The notes below the pieces were generated by a model. That model saw only the letters and a program-made list of their open reading frames with translations, had not been told where the DNA came from and ran no database searches. This document shows, in pieces, positions 1 through 5,084 of a DNA stretch of 5,347 nucleotides (position 1 is the stretch's first letter; each line of letters begins with the position of its first letter). Origin of the DNA: an uncultured Oscillospiraceae bacterium (GTDB taxonomy: Bacteria > Bacillota > Clostridia > Oscillospirales > Oscillospiraceae); the NCBI GenBank assembly GCA_934567115.1, contig CAKTJA010000097.1, positions 1 through 5,347 of the forward strand, in the 5' to 3' direction. Position numbers and translations under genes: made by a program.

Positions 1-13
1 TCCCGCGCACACT

Positions 14-50
14 CTTCCTTACCGTCATGGGAAATCCGCCGCGTTATTGA
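14..50 (+). repeat. Copy A of a dispersed imperfect repeat
   Basis: The segment beginning CTTCCTTACCG TCAT at 14-28, followed by GAAATC at 31-36, recurs at 804-826 in the same orientation with 21 matching positions and one single-base gap on each side. Weaker similarity (CCGC, then ATTGA) continues to about base 50. The two copies lie about 790 bp apart and flank the small-protein/XRE regulator module. It may be an intergenic repeat family or the ends of an inserted segment; the sequence alone does not decide. Confidence 0.4.
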
Positions 51-57
51 AAGTCTC

Positions 58-94
58 AGCCGGGGACCGATCATGCGACCGGTCCCCGGCTTTT
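58..94 (+). terminator. Rho-independent terminator of an upstream unit
   Basis: AGCCGGGGACCG (58-69) pairs perfectly over 12 bp with CGGTCCCCGGCT (80-91) around a 10-nt loop. The T run at 91-94 follows on the plus strand. On the minus strand no T run follows, so it most likely ends a plus-strand transcript that begins left of the window. It also lies just past the end of the convergent 61-aa gene and could block read-through there. Confidence 0.8.
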
Positions 95-112
95 CCGCGT
101 GCCGCTTCGTTT

Positions 113-298
113 TCAGGAATCCCACCGCAGTCCATCGTCCCGGTCCGGGCCGTCGTCTCTGACGGTCTCCTCCTCCGCACAGAGCATCGCAGACCGCAGC
201 AGCTCGCGTGTCTCCCACACATTGCCGTGCTCTAAAAGATCAACGGCGTCCGACGCGGCGGCAAGCAAAATGTGGTAAGCTCTCTCGATATTCGGCAT
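113..298 (-). CDS. 61-aa hypothetical helical protein
   Basis: I do not recognise a characterised family. The protein starts MPNIERAYHILLAAASDAVD and reads as one or two amphipathic helices (about residues 3-45). It ends in a very acidic, Asp/Arg-rich tail (about 46-61), with no signal peptide or membrane segment. I chose the ATG at 298 rather than the one at 337 because GGGGGTG lies 7 nt upstream of it. The longer frame also starts upstream of the transcription start expected from the promoter at 320-348. The gene is divergent from the XRE regulator at 388 and shares its control region, so it is a plausible regulatory target or partner. Short cytosolic proteins of this sort are common in Clostridia and their prophages, but I cannot assign a function. 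Confidence 0.6.
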   Translation of the reverse strand: MPNIERAYHILLAAASDAVDLLEHGNVWETRELLRSAMLCAEEETVRDDGPDRDDGLRWDS

Positions 299-319
299 AA
301 CAATCACCCCCGTTCTTTT

Positions 320-345
320 ATTATAGGTCAATATCACCCTATAAT
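320..345. promoter_or_regulatory. Inverted repeat made of the two divergent -10 boxes
   Basis: ATTATAGG (320-327) and CCTATAAT (338-345) form a perfect 8-bp inverted repeat with a 10-bp spacer. One arm holds the minus-strand -10 box (TATAAT, 325-320). The other holds a perfect plus-strand TATAAT (340-345), which would serve the XRE gene with a start near 352, although no good plus-strand -35 is visible. A protein bound here would touch both promoters, so this is the best candidate operator for the XRE protein; that is inference. Confidence 0.5.
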
Positions 346-348
346 CAA
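320..348 (-). promoter_or_regulatory. Sigma-A-type promoter for the 61-aa gene
   Basis: On the minus strand, TTGATT (348-343, 4 of 6 to consensus) is followed after exactly 17 nt by a perfect TATAAT (325-320). Transcription would start near 313, giving a leader of about 15 nt that still contains the G-rich ribosome binding site. Confidence 0.6.
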
Positions 349-357
349 TAGGTCAAT
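323..357 (+). repeat. 10-bp direct repeat ATAGGTCAAT, 25 bp apart
   Basis: ATAGGTCAAT occurs at 323-332 and again at 348-357, inside the intergenic region between the 61-aa gene and the XRE gene. The 25-bp period is about 2.4 helical turns. The repeats overlap the promoter elements and could be half-sites for the adjacent regulator. Confidence 0.55.
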
Positions 358-387
358 TTGCCATACTCTTGACAAAGGGGTGGTAAA

Positions 388-606
388 ATGACACGAATGC
401 GGGAGCTGAGGAAGCAGAAAGGCTTTTCACAGGTCAAGATGCAGATGCTGACCGGGATCGACCAGAGCGATTATTCCAAAATCGAAACGGGCAAGCGCAA
501 TATGAGCTTTGAGCAGTGCCGCCGCATCGCCGTCGCGCTGGAGACCAGCATGGACTACCTTGCCGGCCTGACCGACGAGCGCGCTCCCTACCCACGCGAA
601 AAATAA
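388..606 (+). CDS. XRE/Cro-type HTH transcriptional regulator, 72 aa
   Basis: A stand-alone DNA-binding protein of the lambda-repressor-like (HTH_3/XRE) family. Helix 1 is around residues 3-12. SQVKMQMLTGIDQSDYSKIE (14-33) spans helix 2 and the recognition helix, with the typical Q, G, S-x-Y-S-K-I-E and GK/R positions. Helices 4-5 end in MDYLAGLTDE (55-64). There is no sensor or peptidase domain. ATG at 388 is chosen over ATG at 397 because AAGGGGTGG (375-383) is correctly spaced for the former. It is transcribed alone, away from the 61-aa gene, and ends 18 bases before a strong terminator. Likely autoregulator or regulator of the neighbour; short XRE proteins of this kind are also frequent in mobile elements. 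The family call is firm; the target is unknown. Confidence 0.92.
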   Translation: MTRMRELRKQKGFSQVKMQMLTGIDQSDYSKIETGKRNMSFEQCRRIAVALETSMDYLAGLTDERAPYPREK

Positions 607-623
607 GCGGCCTTCCATCACAT

Positions 624-653
624 AAAAAGCGACCGCAATTGCGGTCGCTTTTT
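624..653. terminator. Bidirectional Rho-independent terminator
   Basis: A perfect 30-nt palindrome: five As, AGCGACCGC-type arm ending at 636, AATT centre, GCGGTCGC arm from 641, then five Ts. The centre lies between 638 and 639. It terminates the XRE gene 18 nt after its stop codon and, being symmetric, would also stop transcription from the right. Confidence 0.93.
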
Positions 654-755
654 GTCCGCTCTTCCGTGGAAAGGCTCCGCTCCACCGCGCGGCTCCCCCT
701 CCCCAAGCCCCCGCGTCTGCGGAAAAGGCGGTCCGTTTCACACGAATATCTGTAA

Positions 756-772
756 TGTAAATTCACTTTACA
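756..772. promoter_or_regulatory. Operator-like inverted repeat TGTAAA-N5-TTTACA
   Basis: TGTAAA (756-761) and TTTACA (767-772) are perfect 6-bp arms around TTCAC. The site sits in a short AT-richer island inside GC-rich sequence, which suits a protein-binding site or small hairpin. No gene or clear promoter lies next to it, so any role is unknown. Confidence 0.3.
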
Positions 773-803
773 GCGCTATGTTTTCAACAACGTGCAGTGC
801 AGA

Positions 804-845
804 CTTCCTTACCGGTCATCGAAATCGAAGCCGCTCCTCCGCATT
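804..845 (+). repeat. Copy B of the dispersed imperfect repeat
   Basis: CTTCCTTACCGG TCAT (804-819) and GAAATC (821-826) match copy A at 14-36, with similarity continuing through CCGC and ATTGA to about 845. It lies about 150 nt past the XRE terminator, so the two copies bracket the 61-aa/XRE module. Confidence 0.4.
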
Positions 846-984
846 GACCTGCTCCCCCGGTGCGGCGGCGCGAAAACGACTGCGGCGGCAGCCCCATGCC
901 ATTCGGCCACGCGCCCTCCGGCAGAACGGCGCGGAAAACAGCGGCGTATTTTGCGTAAATCGTTGAGAAAATCTCAAAATATAA

Positions 985-1023
985 AAGCCAAGAACCGGGA
1001 CGCTGCATCCCGGTTCTCAGCTT
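985..1023 (-). terminator. Terminator for the phosphatase-acetyltransferase gene
   Basis: AGAACCGGGA (991-1000) pairs perfectly over 10 bp with TCCCGGTTCT (1008-1017) around a 7-nt loop. An outer AAGC/GCTT clamp (985-988 with 1020-1023) lies beyond a 2x2 internal loop. Read on the minus strand the hairpin is followed by GGCTTTTATATTTT, a fair U-rich tail. It lies about 75 nt beyond the stop codon at 1098. Confidence 0.75.
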
Positions 1024-1097
1024 AATGACATTGCGGCGGCAGCCGGCACGATGACCACTCTTGTAGCTCGGAGGCATTTCATCACGCCGCTTTTCAC

Positions 1098-2150
1098 TCA
1101 AATCCGCTCTTCTTCGATAACATCCTGCAATTTTTTCCAGCAAGATTCCTCATTGTATTCGAAATTCTTCTCAAATTCGACCCAGTCTTCCCCCTCGCGT
1201 ATGGGCAAGAAGCCCCACTCGACCGCGCGGCGCAGACCGTGTTCGTTCTCCTTCGCAATGCGTCCGGTCGAGAGCGTCCCACAGCCGTGCGCTCTGGCAT
1301 AGGACAGCGCCTGACCGATCAGCTGCTGCCCGAAGCCAAGCCCCTGCACGTGGTTTTCCAGCCAGTACTCGCCGATCTCAGCCACGCCGTTTTCGCACCG
1401 CTCCACGCTCACCGCGCCGACGATCTCCCCTGCGCGGAGAACATCGAAGCGCCCCTCTTTGCCGGACGGCGCATAGTAGATGCCGCCCTCGAAGCCCCTC
1501 GCGTTTTTCAGCCACGCCTGCTTCTTCAGCGACGTCAGCTCATCGCTCAGGTGGCTGGCGTCGTCGCGGAAAACAACGCGGAATTTTCCGTCCTCATATT
1601 CGACCCGGCTCACCGCCGTATTTTCCGCGTGCCCCGTTTTGTCGATCTCGCGGAGCGTCAGCCCCTGAAGGGAGCCGACCAGCAGCCGAAGCGCCATGCC
1701 GTGGGAGAAGATCGCGACGGTCTGCCCCGGGTGCGCCTCGGCGATCTCGCGCAGAGCGCCGAGCATGCGTTCGCGCACGGCGGCGACGGTCTCGCCGCCC
1801 TCGACCCGCCACAGCTCCGCATTGCCGTTGAACATCTCCAGCCGCGCGCCGTCGGACTGCTCGATGGCGGCCCACGGAAGATCCTCCCACGCGCCGACGC
1901 CTACCTCGCGCAGACGGGGCGTCGTCACGAGCGGAAGCCCATGCGTCCGATAGACGGAGAGTGCCGTCGTCATCGTGCGGTATCGGTCGCTGGAGTACAC
2001 AGCGTCAAACGCTGTCAAGGAAAACCGCTTTGCAAGCGCCGCGATCTGGCGATAGCCAAGATCGGTGATCACGCTGTTGTACCAGCCGTGCGCGCGGCGG
2101 TAAAGATTGCCGTCCGCCTCGGCGTGACGGATCAGATAGAGAGTGGTCAT
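1098..2150 (-). CDS. Histidine phosphatase-GNAT acetyltransferase fusion
   Basis: 350 aa, two domains. Residues 1-195 are a histidine phosphatase (phosphoglycerate mutase-like, branch 1). LIRHAEADGN (6-15) carries the phospho-accepting His9 and Arg8. SSDRYRT (53-59) carries the second Arg (R58). REVGVGAWED (81-90) carries the acid E82, and SHG (149-151) carries the second His150, so all catalytic residues are present. Residues about 196-330 are a GNAT N-acetyltransferase: the acetyl-CoA loop QGLGFG (269-274) fits Q/R-x-x-G-x-G/A, and NEHGLRRAVEWGF (302-314) is the usual final helix and GF strand. GAGG lies 7 nt before the ATG. Substrates are unknown; branch-1 members dephosphorylate sugars, cofactor precursors or nucleotides. 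Single-gene unit, divergent from the 58-aa gene, with its own terminator at 985-1023. Domain calls are firm; joint function is open. Confidence 0.93.
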   Translation of the reverse strand: MTTLYLIRHAEADGNLYRRAHGWYNSVITDLGYRQIAALAKRFSLTAFDAVYSSDRYRTMTTALSVYRTHGLPLVTTPRLREVGVGAWEDLPWAAIEQSDGARLEMFNGNAELWRVEGGETVAAVRERMLGALREIAEAHPGQTVAIFSHGMALRLLVGSLQGLTLREIDKTGHAENTAVSRVEYEDGKFRVVFRDDASHLSDELTSLKKQAWLKNARGFEGGIYYAPSGKEGRFDVLRAGEIVGAVSVERCENGVAEIGEYWLENHVQGLGFGQQLIGQALSYARAHGCGTLSTGRIAKENEHGLRRAVEWGFLPIREGEDWVEFEKNFEYNEESCWKKLQDVIEEERI

Positions 2151-2273
2151 GCTTCAACCTCGCTTTTTTCATCGCTTTCATTCGTTCGGACCGGAAAATT
2201 TTGGCGCGGCCCGGCGCGGCTTTTTCTGCCGCTTTGGGGAATACTGCTTTTGTGCGAAAAGGAGTGTGAGGAA

Positions 2274-2450
2274 ATGGAGAATACCGTTTTTTGGCGCGGT
2301 ATGGGCGCCGGCATGGTGCTCGGCGCAATGGTCGGTATGGCGGTTTCGCCCAGACGGAAGTCCATGAAAACCTGCGTGGGACGAACCATGCAGCAAATGG
2401 GCAGCGCCATGGATGACGCCTGGGAGGAGCTTCTGCACTTCATCAAATAG
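2274..2450 (+). CDS. 58-aa YtxH-like membrane-anchored small protein
   Basis: Residues 5-24 form one hydrophobic, glycine-rich segment (GMGAGMVLGAMVGMAV) of the glycine-zipper type. Then follows a basic SPRRKSMK stretch and an amphipathic helix ending DDAWEELLHFIK. This matches the style of short YtxH-domain proteins of Firmicutes: an N-terminal transmembrane helix with a cytosolic tail, sometimes linked to general stress, role mostly unknown. AAGGAG (2259-2264) lies 9 nt before the ATG and fixes the start. The gene is divergent from the phosphatase-GNAT gene and convergent with the HAD gene. No clear promoter is visible in the 123 bp between the divergent genes. Family call is by appearance, not by search. 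Confidence 0.8.
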   Translation: MENTVFWRGMGAGMVLGAMVGMAVSPRRKSMKTCVGRTMQQMGSAMDDAWEELLHFIK

Positions 2451-2466
2451 CAGGGTGCAGCCGCCA

Positions 2467-2503
2467 GCGGGACTGAGGGCCGGTCTTCGGCTCTCAGTCC
2501 CGC
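2467..2503. terminator. Hairpin between convergent genes, lacking a T run
   Basis: GCGGGACTGAG (2467-2477) pairs perfectly over 11 bp with CTCAGTCCCGC (2493-2503). The stem extends inward by one G-U and four G-C pairs to a 5-nt loop. Neither strand has a T run after it. It lies 17 nt past the stop of the 58-aa gene and includes the stop codon and last codons of the convergent HAD gene. It may be a bidirectional 3'-end or RNA-stabilising structure rather than a standard intrinsic terminator. Confidence 0.55.
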
Positions 2504-3300
2504 AGTATGTTCAGGTACTCGCCAACGTCCCTCAGAACGAAGGCGGGACGCGGTCCGGGCGCGGCAAGGTCACTCTCCTTCGTCTCTCCCGAGAGGACAA
2601 GCACCGTGTCGATCCCCGCGTTCACGCCGCAGGCGATATCCGTATAGAGCCGGTCGCCGATCATGACCGTCTCCTCCGCCGACGCGCCCTCGCGCGACAT
2701 GGCGAGCAGCGCCATATCCGGCTGCGGCTTCCCGATCACGCGGGGTCTGCGCCCCGTCGCGCGGAAAAGCATTTCGCACACGCTGCCGCAGTCCGGGACG
2801 AAGCCGTACCACGTCGGGCACACCCAGTCCGGATTGGTCGCGATATACTCCACGCCGCGCTGAAGCAGGATGCACGCATCCTCCAGCTTGCGGAAGGTCA
2901 GCTCGGTATCGAAGCCCACGATCAGCGCGTCCGCCGCGTCGTCCCTGTCGTCCGTCAGGCGGAAGCCCTCGCCGGCAAGCTGGCGCTTCATCGACTCCGT
3001 GCCGCAGACGTAGAACAGCGCCCCGTCCATGCCGCGCGCACGAAGATCGACGGTCAGCGCGTCCACGCTGGTAAGAAAGTCGTCCCGCACGGCGGGGACC
3101 CCCATGCCGCGCAGCTTCTCAACATAGCTCTCCGCGCCGCGCGAGGAGTTGTTGGTGAGAAAGAGGTACCGGCCGCCGCGGCGGCGTATCTCCCGCAGAA
3201 ATTCGGCGGAGGCGGGAAAAAGCGCGTCGTCAAGGTAAAGCGTCCCGTCAAGATCGAGCAGGAAAAGACGCTTGCGGCGCAGCCTCTGCATATCCGTCAT
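2494..3300 (-). CDS. HAD-IIA family phosphatase (NagD/AraL-like)
   Basis: 268 aa, the usual length for this family of cytosolic Mg2+-dependent phosphatases acting on small phosphorylated metabolites. Motif I is FLLDLDGTLY (13-22), with nucleophile D16 and acid/base D18. Motif II is LTNNSS (48-53), motif III is the GKPQPD lysine (K191), and motif IV is MIGDRLYTD (213-221), with D216 and D221 as metal ligands. The large insert between motifs II and III is the class IIA cap, which sets specificity. The set is complete. The start ATG (3300-3298) overlaps the TGA of the upstream transporter as ATGA, implying one mRNA and coupled translation; no independent promoter is needed. The substrate cannot be told; NagD-like and pNPPase-like are equally fair names. 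The stop codon lies in the hairpin at 2467-2503. Confidence 0.93.
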   Translation of the reverse strand: MTDMQRLRRKRLFLLDLDGTLYLDDALFPASAEFLREIRRRGGRYLFLTNNSSRGAESYVEKLRGMGVPAVRDDFLTSVDALTVDLRARGMDGALFYVCGTESMKRQLAGEGFRLTDDRDDAADALIVGFDTELTFRKLEDACILLQRGVEYIATNPDWVCPTWYGFVPDCGSVCEMLFRATGRRPRVIGKPQPDMALLAMSREGASAEETVMIGDRLYTDIACGVNAGIDTVLVLSGETKESDLAAPGPRPAFVLRDVGEYLNILRD

Positions 3301-4619
3301 TGCGCCGCGCCGGTCTTCTTCCCGTCCGCGACGATGAAGAACAGCGAGCTGACCGCCAGCAGGAACGGGTAAAACAGATTGGGAATGATCTCAAAGGCCG
3401 AGACCTCATAGCCCAGCTCATGCGCGGCTGTGATGGCGACGAGCATCTGCGCGCCGTAGGGGATAATGCCCTGGAAGATGCAGGAGAAGGTGTCGAGGAT
3501 CGAGGCCGCCTTGCGCGGAGAGATGCCGTACTCCTCCGCCATCTCTCTCGCGATGGGATTCGCAATGACGATGGCGACGGTGTTGTTCGCGGTGGCGACG
3601 TCCATCGCGCCGACAAGCAGACCCATTCCGATCTGCCCGCCGCGCTTCCCCCGGAAGACGCGCTTGATCCAGCCGAGCAGCGCCTCGAAGCCGCCGTACT
3701 CGCGGATCAGCGCGCAGATGGCGGAGACAAGGATGGCGACCATCGCGGTCTCAAACATTCCGCTGGCCCCCGCGCCCATGCCGGCAAAGAGGTCCGTCGG
3801 CGCGACCACGCCGGTGGCGAGCATGATGATGCTGCCCGAAACGATGCCGAGGATGAGCACAACGAACACATTGACGCCGATGATGCCGCCGGCGAGAACG
3901 AGCACATAGGGAACGATCTGGATCAGGTGATACTCCGGCAGCACGGCGGGCTGAATGTCCAGCCGCAGGGTGAGGACGAGGATGAGCGCAAGCGTCGCAA
4001 GCGCGGCGGGAAACGCGATGTGGAAATTCTCGCGGAACTTATCCTTCATCGCGCAGCCCTGTCCGTTGCAGGCGGCGATGGTGGTGTCGGAAATGAAGCT
4101 GAGGTTGTCGCCGAACATCGCGCCGCCCATGACCGCGCCGATGCACAGCGGCAGCGAGAAGCCCGAGGCCGCCGCAATGGGCACGGCGATGGGCGTAATG
4201 AGCGTGATGGTGCCGACGCTGGTGCCCATCGCTGTGGAGACAAAGCAGCTCACCACAAAGAGCACGGCGACGGAAAACTTCGCCGGGATGATCGAGAGCA
4301 TGAAGTACGCCACGCTCTCCGCCCCGGAGCGGCCGACCACGCCGACGAACATGCCGGCCGCAAGGAAGATCAGAAGCATCGTGACGACGTTCTTGTCGCC
4401 CACGCCGCGCCCCATGACCTCAAGCTTTTCGTCGAAGCTCAGCGCCCGGTTCTGAAGGCAGGCGACCAGCAGCGCGATGAGAAACACCACAACGATGGGA
4501 ATGGAGTAGAAGCCCATCGGGATCTTCATCACATACTCAAAGACAATGCCGAGGCCAAGGTACAGCACCAGAAATACAAGGACTGGGAGCAGCGCGGCGG
4601 GATTTGATTTTTTCTGCAT
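3297..4619 (-). CDS. NhaC-superfamily Na+/H+ antiporter-like transporter
   Basis: 440-aa integral membrane protein with roughly 11-12 hydrophobic segments. The first runs from about residue 8 to 30 and the last from about 412 to 430. Signature stretches of the family (PF03553-type) are GTSVGTITLITPIAVPIA (132-149), MFGDNLSFISDTTIAA (168-183, acidic residues D171 and D178 inside the membrane region), NNTVAIVIANPIA (345-357) and DTFSCIFQGIIPYGAQ (376-391). The last two are pseudo-repeat counterparts. I start at ATG 4619: AGGAAGGA lies 8 nt upstream, whereas the in-frame ATG at 4715 has no ribosome site and would add a basic, Arg/Pro-rich 32-residue tail. The superfamily includes true Na+/H+ antiporters, malate/lactate exchangers and predicted amino acid carriers. 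The neighbouring ammonia-lyase favours an amino acid or related substrate, by inference. First gene of an operon with the HAD phosphatase. Confidence 0.9.
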   Translation of the reverse strand: MQKKSNPAALLPVLVFLVLYLGLGIVFEYVMKIPMGFYSIPIVVVFLIALLVACLQNRALSFDEKLEVMGRGVGDKNVVTMLLIFLAAGMFVGVVGRSGAESVAYFMLSIIPAKFSVAVLFVVSCFVSTAMGTSVGTITLITPIAVPIAAASGFSLPLCIGAVMGGAMFGDNLSFISDTTIAACNGQGCAMKDKFRENFHIAFPAALATLALILVLTLRLDIQPAVLPEYHLIQIVPYVLVLAGGIIGVNVFVVLILGIVSGSIIMLATGVVAPTDLFAGMGAGASGMFETAMVAILVSAICALIREYGGFEALLGWIKRVFRGKRGGQIGMGLLVGAMDVATANNTVAIVIANPIAREMAEEYGISPRKAASILDTFSCIFQGIIPYGAQMLVAITAAHELGYEVSAFEIIPNLFYPFLLAVSSLFFIVADGKKTGAAQ

Positions 4620-4728
4620 GGCGGTTATTCCTTCCTGATTCTCTTTCTCTTTTCCGTCTTCCGGCGCATGCGCGCGGGACGGTCCGGGGCGAACGCGCGT
4701 CCGCCTCGTTTTCACGACATATTTTAAT

Positions 4729-4758
4729 ATTGTATCACACCCCCCGGCTGAAAAACAA
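4729..4758 (-). promoter_or_regulatory. Promoter of the transporter-phosphatase operon
   Basis: On the minus strand, TTGTTT (4758-4753) is followed after 18 nt by TACAAT (4734-4729). The -10 is preceded by TGA (4737-4735), an extended -10. The start would be near 4722, giving a leader of about 100 nt that contains the palindrome GCGCATGCGC (4664-4673). The motif ATCACA (4734-4739) lies over the extended -10. Confidence 0.55.
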
Positions 4759-4820
4759 CGGACATACCGGATTTTTTAAAAATCTTTTTCTCACCCGCCG
4801 TTTTGTGCAAGCGCTCGCGG

Positions 4821-4871
4821 TATCACAGCATCACAGTGCTGTAATATAGTGATATCACACAAGAAATCACA
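4821..4871. promoter_or_regulatory. Cluster of ATCACA motifs and palindromes (putative operators)
   Basis: ATCACA occurs at 4822-4827, 4830-4835, 4854-4859 and 4866-4871. A fifth copy at 4734-4739 overlaps the opposite promoter. Within the cluster GTGATATCAC (4849-4858) is a perfect palindrome. ACAGCA/TGCTGT (4825-4830 and 4837-4842) is an inverted repeat with a 6-bp gap, and TATCAC (4821-4826) is mirrored by GTGATA (4849-4854). ATCACA at 4822 plus TATAGT at 4845-4850 (17-nt gap) would also pass as a weak promoter for the lyase gene. The regulator is unknown. Confidence 0.45.
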
Positions 4872-4891
4872 TGAGTTCGAGCAATATCCTA

Positions 4892-4920
4892 TTGATTTTG
4901 CACAAATTATGTGTTACTCT
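4892..4920 (+). promoter_or_regulatory. Candidate promoter of the ammonia-lyase gene
   Basis: TTGATT (4892-4897), 17-nt spacer, then TACTCT (4915-4920) preceded by TGT (extended -10). The start would be near 4927, just before the hairpin CCAAAC/GTTTGG (4928-4933 with 4945-4950). This leaves a leader of about 158 nt. The -10 is only 3 of 6 to consensus, so the weaker alternative at 4822-4850 cannot be excluded. Confidence 0.4.
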
Positions 4921-4960
4921 AAGGACACCAAACAAATTTACAGAGTTTGGCAGGGCAACA

Positions 4961-5008
4961 GGAAACGACGGGTGCGCAGGGGCGTCCCGGGCAGACGTCC
5001 CGTTTTCC
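4961..5008 (+). promoter_or_regulatory. Possible attenuator in the ammonia-lyase leader
   Basis: GGGGCGTC (4979-4986) pairs with GACGTCCC (4994-5001) over 8 bp (one G-U) around a 7-nt loop. TTTT follows at 5003-5006, a terminator-like shape inside the 5' leader. Upstream, GGAAA (4961-4965) and ACGGG (4968-4972) can instead pair with TTTCC (5004-5008) and CCCGT (4999-5003). That would capture the distal stem and the T run, as an antiterminator would. GC-rich DNA makes chance pairing likely and the T run is short. Confidence 0.35.
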
Positions 5009-5084
5009 GCGTACGCGCCGCAAAGGCTTCTCACAATCAGCTCGCCGCTTCGCGCGGCGGCAGGACATGAAAAGAGGTAACGCT

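Larger units (their letters stand above)
654..984. other. Gene-free GC-rich intergenic stretch
   Basis: I see no convincing gene here. Open frames exist on both strands but lack ribosome binding sites, are rich in Arg, Pro and Ser, and overlap each other, as expected of GC-rich non-coding DNA. Local structure includes CGTGGA...TCCAC near 665-685, the inverted repeat at 756-772, repeat copy B from 804, and TGCGGCGGC at 861-869 and 881-889. The 13-mer TGCGGCGGCAGCC at 881-893 recurs at 1032-1044. The region may be a decayed or repetitive intergenic element. Confidence 0.55.

Noticed and set aside
3..50. C-terminal end of an upstream protein (PRTLFLTVMGNPPRY, stop at 48-50) just before the terminator
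   Set aside because: The position before a terminator is attractive, but the bases coincide with repeat copy A, and 15 residues are too few to support a coding call.
369..374. TTGACA as a -35 box for the XRE gene
   Set aside because: A matching -10 would fall inside the coding region (around 392), and none is present; the bases are next to the ribosome site.
434..766. Minus-strand frames of about 105-110 codons across the XRE gene and its terminator
   Set aside because: They run antisense through a clear HTH gene and through the terminator palindrome; composition is Arg/Ser-rich with no start signals.
1239..2450. A 403-codon plus-strand open frame opposite the phosphatase-GNAT gene
   Set aside because: It is antisense to a gene with complete catalytic motifs, is low in recognisable domains, and only its last 58 codons (from 2274, with a good ribosome site) look like a real protein.
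2413..4607. Long plus-strand frames of 319 and 435 codons opposite the HAD and transporter genes
   Set aside because: They are His/Arg/Asp-rich mirror translations of high-GC minus-strand genes with clear family motifs; no ribosome sites or domains.
4617..4715. 32-residue N-terminal extension of the transporter from ATG 4715
   Set aside because: There is no ribosome site upstream of 4715, the extension is basic and Pro-rich, and ATG 4619 has a good Shine-Dalgarno followed directly by the first membrane segment.
4849..5070. A 73-codon frame in the lyase leader as a leader peptide (two early His codons)
   Set aside because: No ribosome binding site, only scattered His codons, and a basic low-complexity C-terminal part; not a convincing attenuation peptide.
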